Part shown: positions 35,152-43,867 of the stretch, in pieces | How the letters are laid out: each line of letters opens with the position of its first letter | Numbering within the stretch: the stretch's first letter is position 1 | Notes under the pieces: model-generated | What the model saw: the letters and a program-made list of their open reading frames with translations, nothing else | What the model was told of the DNA's origin: nothing | Databases searched by the model: none | Assembly (NCBI GenBank): GCA_910575585.1 | Contig: CAJTGF010000020.1 | Coordinates: forward strand, 1 to 64,000 | Direction: 5' to 3' | Length of the DNA: 64,000 nucleotides | From: Clostridiaceae bacterium | Lineage (GTDB): Bacteria > Bacillota > Clostridia > Lachnospirales > Lachnospiraceae | Translations under genes and position numbers: made by a program

Positions 35152-37296
35152 TTACTTGCTCTGAAGCTCTGCCTTGGCAGTCTGAGCAGCCAGGTCGCCG
35201 GAGTAGATAGCGTTACCCACGCCGCGGGCGGCGTTGTAGCACTTCAGAAGGTTACCCAGAACCATATCGCCGGCGGCAAACAGGTTCTCGATAGGCTGGC
35301 CGTCTTCATCGAGCACCCGTGCACTGTCATCCACCTTCACGGCCACCAGGCTGGTGATGGTGCAGGGCCGCATGAGCCACCCATAGTAAGGCGCAGTGTC
35401 CAGCCGGTCCATGGTCTCAGCAGAGTTGCCGAAGGGATCCGTGCCGTTGCTGTCAATGACGGCGTTGTAGGCCTCGGCGCTCTCCACCAGCTTGTCAGCA
35501 GGGATGCCGATCTTCTCAGCCAGCTCCTCCAGGGTATCGGCCACAAAGACATAGCCGGCTTCCAGATCGGACTCACTGCCCAAAGCCCCGGCATTTTCGT
35601 TATCACTGTCCACGATGCCCCAGCCGGTCGTATTGTCCTGATGGGCTACAGCCTGGGCCCGGTTATAGCCGGTGACATACTCGTTCATGAACCGCTCGCC
35701 GTTCAGATTGACACCCATAAACTTGCCCATGCCGAAAATGAAAGGCATACAAAAATCAGGACGGATACCGATAATGTCATTCACGCCCAGCTGGGTGAAC
35801 ATGGTATCACCCACCAGCCCTGCGCCGGCCTCCACAGCCATGGCAATACCGTCGCCAGTGTTGGTCCCGGCACAGAAAACCAGGGCATCCGCATAGTCAG
35901 GAGCATACCTGGCAGTCATTTCCTTGTTGGCGCCAAAACCGCCGCAGGCCAAAATAACCTTCCCGGCATAAATGTTGTAGGTGCTGGTCTTGTCCTTCAC
36001 CGCAACACCGATGACAGCGCCGTTTTCATCCATAAGCAGGTCGGTGGCCCCGGTCTCCAGCCGCACATCGATATCAGTGGTGGGAAGATAGACGTTCATC
36101 TTCTTTGTCATGTAGCTGCCGGCCCATTTCTTGTCCTCGCCTCCCTCGGGGGGATCAAAGCACAGCCAGCCTAAGCCGGTATCGGTGAAGGTGGCGTAAG
36201 CGTGATTAAGCAGCTGGAGCGTTCTGGCCATAACGCCGGTCTCTCCGTAAAGCAGAGCCTCATTGAAGTTCTCTTGCTTGTCGCCGGCCAGATGCTCTAT
36301 CTCTTCCCGCACCACATTCTGGCGCCAGGCCTCGTCATAGACCCCGCTCTCGTCCTCGTAGGTATAGAAGCAACCGCCGGACACGCTGGTGCTGCCGCCC
36401 AGGAAGCCGGCCTTCTCGATCAGCATGACCTTCAATCCGCTGACCTCGTCTACATTGTTACCCGAATAGGCCTCCGCCGCCGCAACCATACCGGCAGCGC
36501 CACCGCCCACCACCAGAATATCCGTATGGACGTCCTCACCCTGAGTCAGGGAAACCTTTTCCACTGCACCGGAGAAGGCCTCAGACCCGCCGGCCTGCTC
36601 CAGACAATCCCGGACAGCATTCCTGATAGCGTTGCTGGTAAAGGTGGCGCCGGTGACGCCATCCACATTGTAGGTCTGATTGACCAAAATGGCGGCAGGG
36701 ATCTGCCTGCAGGGCGCATCCGTGATAGTAGAGGGGTGGTCAGTCACTTCCACAATCTGCACATCTGTGATGCTGTTGGCATCAACCGTCACGCTGACGG
36801 TCACGTGTTCCTTCTGGTATCCCTCCTTGGTAGCCGTATAGGTGCCAGGGGTAAGAGCGGCTGCCTCCATCCGCTCTCCCCTGGCGGCGGCAATGGCTTT
36901 GGCCGCACCCTCTCTGGCTGCGTTGGAGGTAAGGGTTGCCCCAGACACGCCGTCGATCTCGGCACTCTGTATCTCCTTGATCTGTCCGGCCAGGGTTTCC
37001 AGGGCCGCACCGCCTACGGCGGGAGTCTCCTGGTCGCCAGTGATCTTCACGTCGGTGATATTGTTGGCATCAGTGGTGATGGTAACACTAACGGTGCCTC
37101 CATAGCCCACAGCCTCTCCGGTGTAGGTGCCTGCGGTATAGATGCCGCTTTCCACAGAGGCCTCGCCTCCTGCCTCTTTGGTGTGGTTGCCCTCACTATA
37201 GACACTGCTTTCCACAGGGGTCTCCTTTTCCCCGCAGCCGATCATGGACAGGGCAAGGGCTGCCGCTGTCACCAGGGCAAAGAATCTTTTTCTCAT
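35152..37296 (-). CDS. Exported FAD-dependent reductase with two FMN-binding domains
   Basis: The 714-residue product has a lipoprotein signal (lipobox SMIGC, Cys21), then two FMN-binding domains ending in VSGATLTSNA (about 120-130) and VTGATFTSNA (about 217-226), each with the threonine for covalent FMN. The rest is a fumarate-reductase/succinate-dehydrogenase-like flavoprotein: DILVVGGGAAGMVAAAEA FAD motif, GGSTSVSGGC, ILACGGFG and the C-terminal AAGDMVLGN. This is the layout of urocanate/fumarate-type respiratory reductases that use an organic electron acceptor outside the cell. The substrate is not evident. It is transcribed from a MerR-type promoter. Confidence 0.88.
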   Translation of the reverse strand: MRKRFFALVTAAALALSMIGCGEKETPVESSVYSEGNHTKEAGGEASVESGIYTAGTYTGEAVGYGGTVSVTITTDANNITDVKITGDQETPAVGGAALETLAGQIKEIQSAEIDGVSGATLTSNAAREGAAKAIAAARGERMEAAALTPGTYTATKEGYQKEHVTVSVTVDANSITDVQIVEVTDHPSTITDAPCRQIPAAILVNQTYNVDGVTGATFTSNAIRNAVRDCLEQAGGSEAFSGAVEKVSLTQGEDVHTDILVVGGGAAGMVAAAEAYSGNNVDEVSGLKVMLIEKAGFLGGSTSVSGGCFYTYEDESGVYDEAWRQNVVREEIEHLAGDKQENFNEALLYGETGVMARTLQLLNHAYATFTDTGLGWLCFDPPEGGEDKKWAGSYMTKKMNVYLPTTDIDVRLETGATDLLMDENGAVIGVAVKDKTSTYNIYAGKVILACGGFGANKEMTARYAPDYADALVFCAGTNTGDGIAMAVEAGAGLVGDTMFTQLGVNDIIGIRPDFCMPFIFGMGKFMGVNLNGERFMNEYVTGYNRAQAVAHQDNTTGWGIVDSDNENAGALGSESDLEAGYVFVADTLEELAEKIGIPADKLVESAEAYNAVIDSNGTDPFGNSAETMDRLDTAPYYGWLMRPCTITSLVAVKVDDSARVLDEDGQPIENLFAAGDMVLGNLLKCYNAARGVGNAIYSGDLAAQTAKAELQSK

Positions 37297-37340
37297 ATTG
37301 GGTTCCTCCTTTATGTAAATGGTTTCATACCATTATCATC

Positions 37341-37371
37341 ACTATAAAGGCTAAACCCGGTTGAGTGTCAA
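37341..37371 (-). promoter_or_regulatory. MerR-type promoter with 19-base spacer and central dyad
   Basis: On the minus strand TTGACA (37371-37366) and TATAGT (37346-37341) are 19 bases apart, the long spacing typical of MerR-activated promoters. The spacer contains the near-palindrome CTCAACCGGGTTTAG (37365-37351). The MerR gene lies directly upstream. Confidence 0.82.
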
Positions 37372-37392
37372 GATTTAAACAGGATTTATTTT

Positions 37393-38241
37393 TCAATCGA
37401 CAATGGGAAATATGGCTTTGTTATGGGACTGAGAAATGCCGTCACGCTGGGAATACCAAATCATCTGGAATACAGCTTCATCCGTCAGCTGCAGGCCAAG
37501 CCTCAGCGCCTTCTCTCTCGCTTGTTGCATCCCTTCCACAGACGTGTCTTTTTCCTGGCTGTGTTCAGCCATCATATTGCACACAACACAGCTCTGCTGG
37601 GGAATCATAAAATCAGGCGCCAGATATTGCAATCCATATTGCTCCACTTCCGCCTCCTCCAGCGTCAGACAGGAAATGGTCGTCTCTGGAGACCCAATAT
37701 GGCATACTCTCACAAAAGGCATGGCCTGCACCCACTCCTTCAAATGCTCCAGCTCACATCCTTTTTTATCTACTAAAGTGTTACTGACCATGTAAACACA
37801 ACAATACCGGCGGCTCTGACATTCAATCACACATTTATCCCCCAGGGAATCCGTCTGAGCGATCTCCTTCTGCCGGGTGGACAACCACTGAATCAGCTTT
37901 TCCCGGTAAGCAATCTCTCCGCGCAGCTGCTCCTGCATATCCTCCAGCTTCCGGAGCTGTCGGGCAGGCCCTCCCCGCTCCAGTTCATCCGCAATGTCGC
38001 TGAGAGGAAAGCCCTCCTGCCGAAGCTGGCGGACCCTGATGATTTTTGTCAGTTCCCAGGTGGAATATTTTCTGTATTTGTTTTTCCCCCGGTAAGGCTG
38101 GAGGATCTTTTTGGCCTCATATTTCCGCAGGGCCTCAGTTGTGATGCCAAACAGGTTGGATAATTCAAAGATACCGATTTCCTGGCTGCCCTTTTGAAAC
38201 CGTTTCAGTTCGTCTGTTCCCCTGCCTGTCCACTCTATCAT
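37393..38241 (-). CDS. MerR-family transcriptional regulator
   Basis: The 282-residue protein has an N-terminal MerR winged helix (about 20-90, IGIFELSNLFGITTEALRKYE ... KYSTWELTKIIRVRQLRQEG), a coiled-coil linker (about 95-135) and a C-terminal effector domain of about 140 residues rich in cysteine (CCVYM, CVVC). The size suits a GyrI-like small-molecule-binding domain rather than a short metal loop. The start at 38241 follows AAGGAGAGG. It most likely activates the reductase gene through the adjacent 19-base-spacer promoter. Confidence 0.85.
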   Translation of the reverse strand: MIEWTGRGTDELKRFQKGSQEIGIFELSNLFGITTEALRKYEAKKILQPYRGKNKYRKYSTWELTKIIRVRQLRQEGFPLSDIADELERGGPARQLRKLEDMQEQLRGEIAYREKLIQWLSTRQKEIAQTDSLGDKCVIECQSRRYCCVYMVSNTLVDKKGCELEHLKEWVQAMPFVRVCHIGSPETTISCLTLEEAEVEQYGLQYLAPDFMIPQQSCVVCNMMAEHSQEKDTSVEGMQQAREKALRLGLQLTDEAVFQMIWYSQRDGISQSHNKAIFPIVD

Positions 38242-38288
38242 TATTAATCCTCTCCTTACATGGTTCATATACTTCTTTATATCATATT

Positions 38289-38684
38289 TCAGATGAAAAA
38301 ACAATGTACTCTCGGAGTTTCATTGCAGATCACACTGTCACACACAAGGACGGCGCCCTCTTCCCTGCAGGTTTCCTCCCAGTTTCGCATCCATTCCCCA
38401 TCGCCCCATCCGCAGGAACCAAACAAAGCGATCTTCTTATCCTTTAACTTGCTTTTGCAGGAGTCGAACACAGGCTCAAACTCACTCTCCTCCAGCTGCT
38501 CGCTTCCCATGGATGGACACCCAAAAGCAACGGCATCGTAGGAATCCATCATCGAAGCGTCAAATTCCCTGCACTTCATCAGGGAAACCTGCGCTCCCTT
38601 CTCCTGCGCTCCTTCTGTCACCAATGCGGCCATTGCCTCCGTATTTCCTGTGCCGCTCCAATAAACAACTGCAACCTTAGCCAT
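38289..38684 (-). CDS. Flavodoxin
   Basis: The 131-residue protein has the FMN phosphate loop YWSGTGNTEAMA (about residues 8-19) and the later FGCPSMGSEQLEE and LFGSCGWGDGEWM loops of short-chain flavodoxins, which replace ferredoxin as low-potential carriers when iron is scarce. It follows the DUF3793 gene in one operon behind DtxR-like operators. Confidence 0.93.
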   Translation of the reverse strand: MAKVAVVYWSGTGNTEAMAALVTEGAQEKGAQVSLMKCREFDASMMDSYDAVAFGCPSMGSEQLEESEFEPVFDSCKSKLKDKKIALFGSCGWGDGEWMRNWEETCREEGAVLVCDSVICNETPRVHCFFI

Positions 38685-38713
38685 AACGATCTTCATCCTT
38701 TCTTTTTTTTGAT

Positions 38714-39268
38714 CTATGAGCAGCTCACAATGAGCCGGTCAAGCGAATGATATTTCCGGAAAATCTCATCATATACCCTGGTACATTTTTTAAACCGTGC
38801 AAAATTGCGTTTGGCCGCTTCCACATTTCCGTATACCTTCCATGCGCCTGTGTACTTTGCCCCGGCTGCACCATGCTCCATAAAAGCCTCCACATCCTCC
38901 GGCGGATATCCCAAAAACAGTCCGATCTCATGAGGAAAAACCTCACAGTTTTCCAGGCGGCGGATCAGATAAGCCACACACTTTCCCTCCTGGCTGACCG
39001 GATAATTCTGGGCCGCCAAAATCTTCCGGGCTGTGCCGTCAGCCAGATCTTCCTTCAGCTTTTGGGGACGATACATGTAGATCAAAACTTTTCCTCCCCT
39101 GGATCTTATGGGGATCAAGCGGATCCCACGGGAGGCAAATTGTCTGTTTACCTGCCGGATGCCGGCCAGCAGGCACTTCTCATCCTCTGCCTGACAGCCA
39201 AACAGATTTCCTGTCTTTAATCCTGCCAGCGTAGGCGCACAATGGCGCACGATCAATTCCTCCATCAC
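38714..39268 (-). CDS. DUF3793 family protein
   Basis: The 184-residue protein matches the DUF3793 pattern, with HCAPTLAGLKTGNLF near the start and the C-terminal EIGLFLGYPPEDVEAFMEH and YNVEAAKRNFARFKKCT-like segments. The family often accompanies flavodoxin and iron-uptake genes in Clostridia. Function is unknown. It heads a two-gene operon with flavodoxin. Confidence 0.85.
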   Translation of the reverse strand: MMEELIVRHCAPTLAGLKTGNLFGCQAEDEKCLLAGIRQVNRQFASRGIRLIPIRSRGGKVLIYMYRPQKLKEDLADGTARKILAAQNYPVSQEGKCVAYLIRRLENCEVFPHEIGLFLGYPPEDVEAFMEHGAAGAKYTGAWKVYGNVEAAKRNFARFKKCTRVYDEIFRKYHSLDRLIVSCS

Positions 39269-39290
39269 CGACTTTTCACTCCTTTTTTTG

Positions 39291-39306
39291 GTTAGTTTTG
39301 GCTAAC
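39291..39306. promoter_or_regulatory. Second copy of the GTTAG-6-CTAAC operator
   Basis: GTTAG-TTTTGG-CTAAC repeats the core of the large palindrome 90 bases upstream and lies next to the ribosome site of the DUF3793 gene. Confidence 0.6.
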
Positions 39307-39383
39307 TCATAAACAAAAGAAAAATGCCGGCTGGCATTCGGCCATAATCCCAATACATTTTCCTTTTGCATGAGACGTGTTTC

Positions 39384-39445
39384 ATCTACTTAGTTAGTTG
39401 TTGCTAACTAAGTAGATTATACTATCCTGACCGCACTTTTGTCAA
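39384..39445 (-). promoter_or_regulatory. Promoter and 14-bp-arm palindromic operator of the DUF3793-flavodoxin operon
   Basis: On the minus strand TTGACA (39445-39440) and TATAAT (39421-39416) are 18 bases apart. A perfect inverted repeat ATCTACTTAGTTAG-6-CTAACTAAGTAGAT spans 39384-39417 and covers the -10 and start site. The TTAG..CTAA core resembles DtxR/IdeR-type iron boxes, suiting flavodoxin induction at low iron. Confidence 0.8.
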
Positions 39446-39451
39446 TACCAT

Positions 39452-39727
39452 ATGCCAAAGCTAATGACCGCCCCTGCAAGCATGGCGGTCATGGCATATT
39501 GGGGGCCGCCGTCTGCCCGGATGATGGATGCCTGCGTCCAACTGCGCTTCACAAATGGAAGCATGATTTCGATTGACTGCACTGCCGCAGCGGACAAAGT
39601 TGCACATGCCATCCGCCAGCGGTCAGAACTGTACTGGCTGATGTATAACGACCCGATTGGGTATGCTGATCTGATATTGAACGGAGACCCTGAGCAATAT
39701 CTGAAAGATATTACGAAGCAGGACTAA
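39452..39727 (+). CDS. DUF6061-like protein with replaced N-terminus
   Basis: The C-terminal 68 residues (DACVQLRFTNGSMISID ... NDPIGYADLILNGDPEQYL) fit the DUF6061 family, small proteins found on mobile elements. The first ~24 residues do not look like the family and carry several methionines, so the gene may be cut at its 5' end where an element joined the chromosome; ATG near 39523 could be the effective start. It marks the left edge of accessory DNA. Confidence 0.5.
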   Translation: MPKLMTAPASMAVMAYWGPPSARMMDACVQLRFTNGSMISIDCTAAADKVAHAIRQRSELYWLMYNDPIGYADLILNGDPEQYLKDITKQD

Positions 39728-39780
39728 TCTCCCAATGTGAAATCGCTCTCACCTTTTGGTCTCATATTTTGAAAAGGGTC

Positions 39781-39835
39781 TTGACAAATGTGTCTACATA
39801 GCGTAGTCTATATATGTGACTACACTATGTAGACA
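39781..39835 (+). promoter_or_regulatory. blaI-1 promoter and BlaI-type operator
   Basis: TTGACA at 39781 is followed by an 18-base-arm inverted repeat, TGTCTACATAGCGTAGTC and GACTACACTATGTAGACA (one mismatch, 9-base centre), at 39791-39835. The TACA/TGTA half-sites are those of BlaI/MecI operators. The ribosome site follows directly. Confidence 0.8.
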
Positions 39836-39848
39836 GGAGACTGTACTT

Positions 39849-40208
39849 ATGGCAGAAATTCAATTAGGGGCCGTGGAAGCCCGTTTTGCAGACATCATCT
39901 GGGAGAGAGAACCCGTGACATCCACCGAACTCATAAAACTGGCTGCGGCAAAACTCACCTGGAAACGGACAACAACACATACGGTACTGCGCCGGCTCTG
40001 CGACAAGGGCCTGTTTCAAAACAATAACGGCGTGGTGACCTCTCTTTTGTCCCGGCAGGAGTTCTATGCCCGTCATAGCAAAAAATATGTGGATGAGACC
40101 TTTGCGGGGTCTCTCCCCGCTTTCCTTGCCGCGTTTACCAGCGAAAAGAAACTGACAGCCGAGGAAATTACCGAGATTCGTGAACTGATCGATAAGGCAG
40201 GTGAATAA
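39849..40208 (+). CDS. blaI: BlaI/MecI/CopY-family repressor (copy 1)
   Basis: The 119-residue protein has the BlaI winged helix (ARFADIIWEREPVTSTELIKL ... TVLRRLCDKGLF) and the C-terminal dimer region. The start at 39849 follows CAGGAGA. Its stop is followed one base later by the M56 peptidase gene. No beta-lactamase gene is adjacent, so the target may be the pair itself or a gene elsewhere. Confidence 0.9.
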   Translation: MAEIQLGAVEARFADIIWEREPVTSTELIKLAAAKLTWKRTTTHTVLRRLCDKGLFQNNNGVVTSLLSRQEFYARHSKKYVDETFAGSLPAFLAAFTSEKKLTAEEITEIRELIDKAGE

Positions 40209-40209
40209 T

Positions 40210-42456
40210 ATGGGCGATATATTCCTGAATACTCTGAACATGAGTATTGCCGCAAGCTGGCTTATTTTAGCGGTGGTACTGTTCCGGTTCATACTGAAAA
40301 AGGCGCCGAAGTGGATCATCATTCTTTTGTGGGGAATAGTGGCTCTGCGGTTGATGGTCCCCTTCTCCTTCGAGAGCGCGTTGAGCCTAATCCCCAGCGC
40401 CGAGACCTTCAACGCCCATAACATCCAGTATGAAACGCCCGCCATCAGCAGTGGTATCCCTGCCGTCAACAATGCAATTAATCCCATTCTGGGCGAGACC
40501 TTTTCGCCGAATTCTACCGGCAGCGTCAACCCGCTCTATGTCTGGACGTTTATCGCTTCGGTAATCTGGCTTATTGGTATCGCCGCCATGCTGCTGTATG
40601 CCGTCATCAGTTATGCGCGGGTACGCCGGGGCGTCGGGGAAAGAGTACCCTATGAGGGAACTATCTTTTTGTGCGACCATGCAAAATCCCCGTTTATCCT
40701 GGGACTGATCCGGCCCAAAATCTATCTGCCTTCCAACATGGATGCCACATCCATGGAGACGGTGATCGCTCACGAAAAGGCGCATTTGGCAAGACATGAC
40801 CACTGGTGGAAACCGTTGGGCTTTCTGATTCTGACGGTTCACTGGTTCAACCCCTTGTGCTGGGTGGCCTATGTGCTACTGTGCCGGGACATTGAGCTGG
40901 CCTGCGATGAAAAAGTCATCCGGCAGATGGATATGGACAGGAAGAAGCAGTATTCCACGGCTCTGCTGGAGTGCAGTATGGGGCGGCGGCTGGTCACAAT
41001 CTGCCCACTGGCCTTTGGAGAAGTCGGCGTCAAAGAGAGAGTGAAACATGTGTTAAATTACAAAAAACCGGCATTTTGGGTCATTGTGGCAACTGTCATC
41101 GCTTGTGCGGTGGTGACGGTATGCTTTGCAACAAGTCCCATATCCGCAGAAAACTACATCCGCTTGCAGTCAACCCACTCCACGCCGCCAGCGGCATTTT
41201 ACTCTCTGAATTTTGCTGAAAAAGAGTTGTGGGGAACTGTCATTGCTGAACGCTGGGAAAATGGCAGATGCGTTAGTACAAACCCAGTTTTTATGAATAA
41301 TCTTACACAACAAATACAGCTATATCTTGACCCTCAAGGAAATGGTGTCAATGTCCAACTTGGTGTCGATAACGGGGATACGATTTTAGAAAACTTCTCC
41401 TACCCAGAGGGCAGGCAACCTGTCGGCTGGTCTTTTGTTTCATTGGAGGAAGGGAAAAAGGAGCCTTTACAATCTGGAACGAACCAAATTATTGCTGCTA
41501 TGGCGTTTGATTTTGGAACCGGAGTAAAAGCCTATTCCTGCGAGTCTCTATCCGCCAATAAGGAACCGATAGAGAAGGCAGCATATATCATTGTCATTCG
41601 AGCTTTTATTACAAATAATGGTAAGTTTGTAACAGCAGAACCCATCACGCCAAATACAGAACGTCCAACATTGTTGATGAACGGTGATGCCTACGTCAAT
41701 CTATATATGCCGGTATCCAGCCTGCCCTATGGATACCAGGCCGCCGGGAAACTGACAGAAGAACAGGCAAACAATACGGGACTTGAGGGCATCGAGTATT
41801 TTGCTTACCCATATGTACTCTCGGAGGATTTTTATACCTATCAGGAGTGCGGAACGCCCATTAGTATTGATACAGTGGACAATACAAAGCGTCAATGGGC
41901 CTATGTACGCTGGATTCTAGTAAAAAACGGCGGGATTGAAAACCGGAAATTGACCCTTGACGATGTGGTCATGCTGGCACAAAAGGGAAATGCGCTGACC
42001 TGGTCGGATTTTGAGCGGTATCAGGGACGGGATGTTGGCTCAGGTCTGTATACCATGCGTTACGAGATTGACAAACTTTTTGATGTCCTAGTGGGCGGCG
42101 TTCCTGAGGAGACGCCCATGTATATTGATCTGAGGGTTCATAATGAAACGGATGACAGCATTGATATTCGGACAGGGAATGTTTCCGCATTCATTGAGGC
42201 ACATAGAAATGATGCGCTAAAGGTGGGTGAAATAGTTGACGCTCTAAATAAACTGGATTATCAACCAAATACTTGCGATGGCTTGCCTGAATACCAATTG
42301 ATTGCTGAAGATGGTACAATATATTCTATCAACTTTTCCGAAAATTGGGTATGGCGGGGAATCAATGAGCAAGCCGAATTGCCGACTGAACTGATTCCCC
42401 AGTTAAAAAGAGAGTGTAATGTTATGGATGAAGAAAAGCCGTTAGGAACACCCTAA
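40210..42456 (+). CDS. BlaR1-type M56 sensor peptidase (copy 1)
   Basis: The 748-residue membrane protein has N-terminal hydrophobic segments, the zinc-peptidase motif VIAHEKAHLARHD (HExxH as HEKAH, about residues 195-199) with the following WFNPLCWVAY helix and ELACDEKVI, and a further membrane segment near 290. The 450-residue extracellular part lacks an obvious penicillin-binding SxxK transpeptidase domain, so it may sense another signal. It forms a typical BlaI-M56 pair in which the peptidase relieves repression. Confidence 0.88.
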   Translation: MGDIFLNTLNMSIAASWLILAVVLFRFILKKAPKWIIILLWGIVALRLMVPFSFESALSLIPSAETFNAHNIQYETPAISSGIPAVNNAINPILGETFSPNSTGSVNPLYVWTFIASVIWLIGIAAMLLYAVISYARVRRGVGERVPYEGTIFLCDHAKSPFILGLIRPKIYLPSNMDATSMETVIAHEKAHLARHDHWWKPLGFLILTVHWFNPLCWVAYVLLCRDIELACDEKVIRQMDMDRKKQYSTALLECSMGRRLVTICPLAFGEVGVKERVKHVLNYKKPAFWVIVATVIACAVVTVCFATSPISAENYIRLQSTHSTPPAAFYSLNFAEKELWGTVIAERWENGRCVSTNPVFMNNLTQQIQLYLDPQGNGVNVQLGVDNGDTILENFSYPEGRQPVGWSFVSLEEGKKEPLQSGTNQIIAAMAFDFGTGVKAYSCESLSANKEPIEKAAYIIVIRAFITNNGKFVTAEPITPNTERPTLLMNGDAYVNLYMPVSSLPYGYQAAGKLTEEQANNTGLEGIEYFAYPYVLSEDFYTYQECGTPISIDTVDNTKRQWAYVRWILVKNGGIENRKLTLDDVVMLAQKGNALTWSDFERYQGRDVGSGLYTMRYEIDKLFDVLVGGVPEETPMYIDLRVHNETDDSIDIRTGNVSAFIEAHRNDALKVGEIVDALNKLDYQPNTCDGLPEYQLIAEDGTIYSINFSENWVWRGINEQAELPTELIPQLKRECNVMDEEKPLGTP

Positions 42457-42501
42457 AACGCAAGTAGTGACTTTTTTGGCAGATTATCTATATCACAAGA
42501 C

Positions 42502-43083
42502 CTAATATAACTTCACTACCCGCTCTGCAAACACCTTGCTCGCCATTGTATCCCATCCTGCCAGCCGGACGATTTCCGCTGTACCGCTCACAAAGTCAAA
42601 CTGAATCCTCACCCCGCTCGCCGTCGCAGTCTGCCTGATACTCGTAGACTGCGGCGGCGATTTTCTTTTTTGTCCGCTTCACCGACTTCCGACGGAGCCG
42701 GACGGCGTGGAGCGCACCGGCCTCCATCAGCAGGACGGTCAGCTTCTCAAAGGCGGCTTGAACCGCTACCGCCGAGTGCCGTTCCAGAGGATCGTTGTAT
42801 AGTCCCAGGAATCGTCCCTTGTCACATCCTCGCCGCTTTCCTCCATCATACAACATTGAAGCAGAGGGTCTCCGACCGCATGATGGGCGTATGTAAGAAC
42901 CCCCGTATCCTTATGCGGGTCGTAGCTTTCCAGACATTCCAGCATGGCGAGAACGCAGTTTTGTTTATAGTCCAGAAACCGCTCCGGGTCGTATCTGTCC
43001 AGCCCTCCCGCAAGAGAAAATTTCTGCCCCGTCCATTCAGGCGAGGCTCTATGTGGTGCAGGAAGTAATCGCATCCCATACCA
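42502..43083 (-). pseudogene. Shattered sigma-70-like gene of a mobile element
   Basis: Pieces in three frames belong to one protein that I recognise from clostridial mobile elements. In order on the minus strand: HHIEPRLNGRGRNFLLRE, then LDRYDPERFLDYKQNCVLAM (frameshift about 43010), then EDVTRDDSWDY directly after a helix segment (internal deletion), then KIAAAVYEYQADCDGE and finally, after another frameshift near 42597, IQFDFVSGTAEIVRLAGWDT to a stop at 42502. It is far shorter than the intact family. Confidence 0.75.
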
Positions 43084-43104
43084 TCTCATTAAATACTCTT
43101 TATA

Positions 43105-43380
43105 CTATGCAATAGCATCCCTTATAAATGGCAATGCATATAGTGTGTCCGGATCAATATCAAGACATGTTGTGTTATCCCAATTTCCACTGATATCCCA
43201 CGCAAGTGTATCGTTCATCACAGTACATCTGTCCATAAATATTTCAATTTCCTTTAAGCAGCAAAAAGCCTCTTTCTCAATCACCCGCGACATATCATAA
43301 CGTACAATCTTTCCATCTTCAAAATATACATATACGGAATAATCTCGCATTGGCACAACCTGTACCACCTTTGGAAACAT
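43105..43380 (-). CDS. DUF2442 protein (partner of a DUF4160 gene)
   Basis: The 91-residue protein has the DUF2442 pattern VVQVVPMRDYSVYVYFEDGKIVRYDMS. DUF2442 and DUF4160 genes often occur together and have been proposed to be toxin-antitoxin-like. Here it lies 13 bases after the DUF4160 gene, which is interrupted. Confidence 0.8.
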   Translation of the reverse strand: MFPKVVQVVPMRDYSVYVYFEDGKIVRYDMSRVIEKEAFCCLKEIEIFMDRCTVMNDTLAWDISGNWDNTTCLDIDPDTLYALPFIRDAIA

Positions 43381-43393
43381 ACCCTCACCTCCG

Positions 43394-43654
43394 TTACACT
43401 AATGGATTAATTCTGTTCAATGGTTTTCCATCCTTTGATAATTCCCAATTCTGCATTAATTCATCCTGATGCAGAACGCACCATGCCAAAATCAATTTCT
43501 ACTGCCTTGACGGTAACGCTCCCTTAATCACTCTGGCCTCATCAATTCTAATAATTGCCTTATTCCCATTATATTCAGCGTGAAAATGCGGCGGGTTATG
43601 GTCATCATAGTACATAGTTACCCGTATTCCGTAAAACAATGAAATTTCCGGCAT
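43394..43654 (-). pseudogene. DUF4160 gene with an in-frame TAG
   Basis: The minus strand encodes 86 residues starting MPEISLFYGIRVTMYYDDHN and PPHFHAEYNGNKAIIRIDEA, the DUF4160 signature, but codon 52 is TAG (43501-43499). After it the frame continues KLILAWCVLHQDELMQNWEL to a normal TAA. One base change would restore it. Confidence 0.85.
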
Positions 43655-43708
43655 TTCTTAATTCCCTCATTTTTTAAGTTCAATATAAGTATATCACAAT
43701 TCATTCCA

Positions 43709-43745
43709 TAAAAAACCCACAAACAAAATCTGTCTGTGGGTTTTC
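43709..43745. terminator. Bidirectional terminator
   Basis: AAACCCACA and TGTGGGTTT form a stem with A and T tracts outside. It lies between the sigma gene and the DUF4160 remnant. Confidence 0.75.
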
Positions 43746-43867
43746 TGTCTCTTTTCTGTTCGTAAATAACGCTTGCTGAACTCCAAACCGCATAAAATAA
43801 GGCTTTACAGGCTATTTGTGTGCTACAAGTGTGTTACGAAAAAACATTTTTACCTATTTTTGAACAC

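Noticed and set aside
36202-37347. 381-residue plus-strand open frame
   Set aside because: Antisense to the FMN/FAD reductase gene with its signal peptide and motifs; no promoter or ribosome site.
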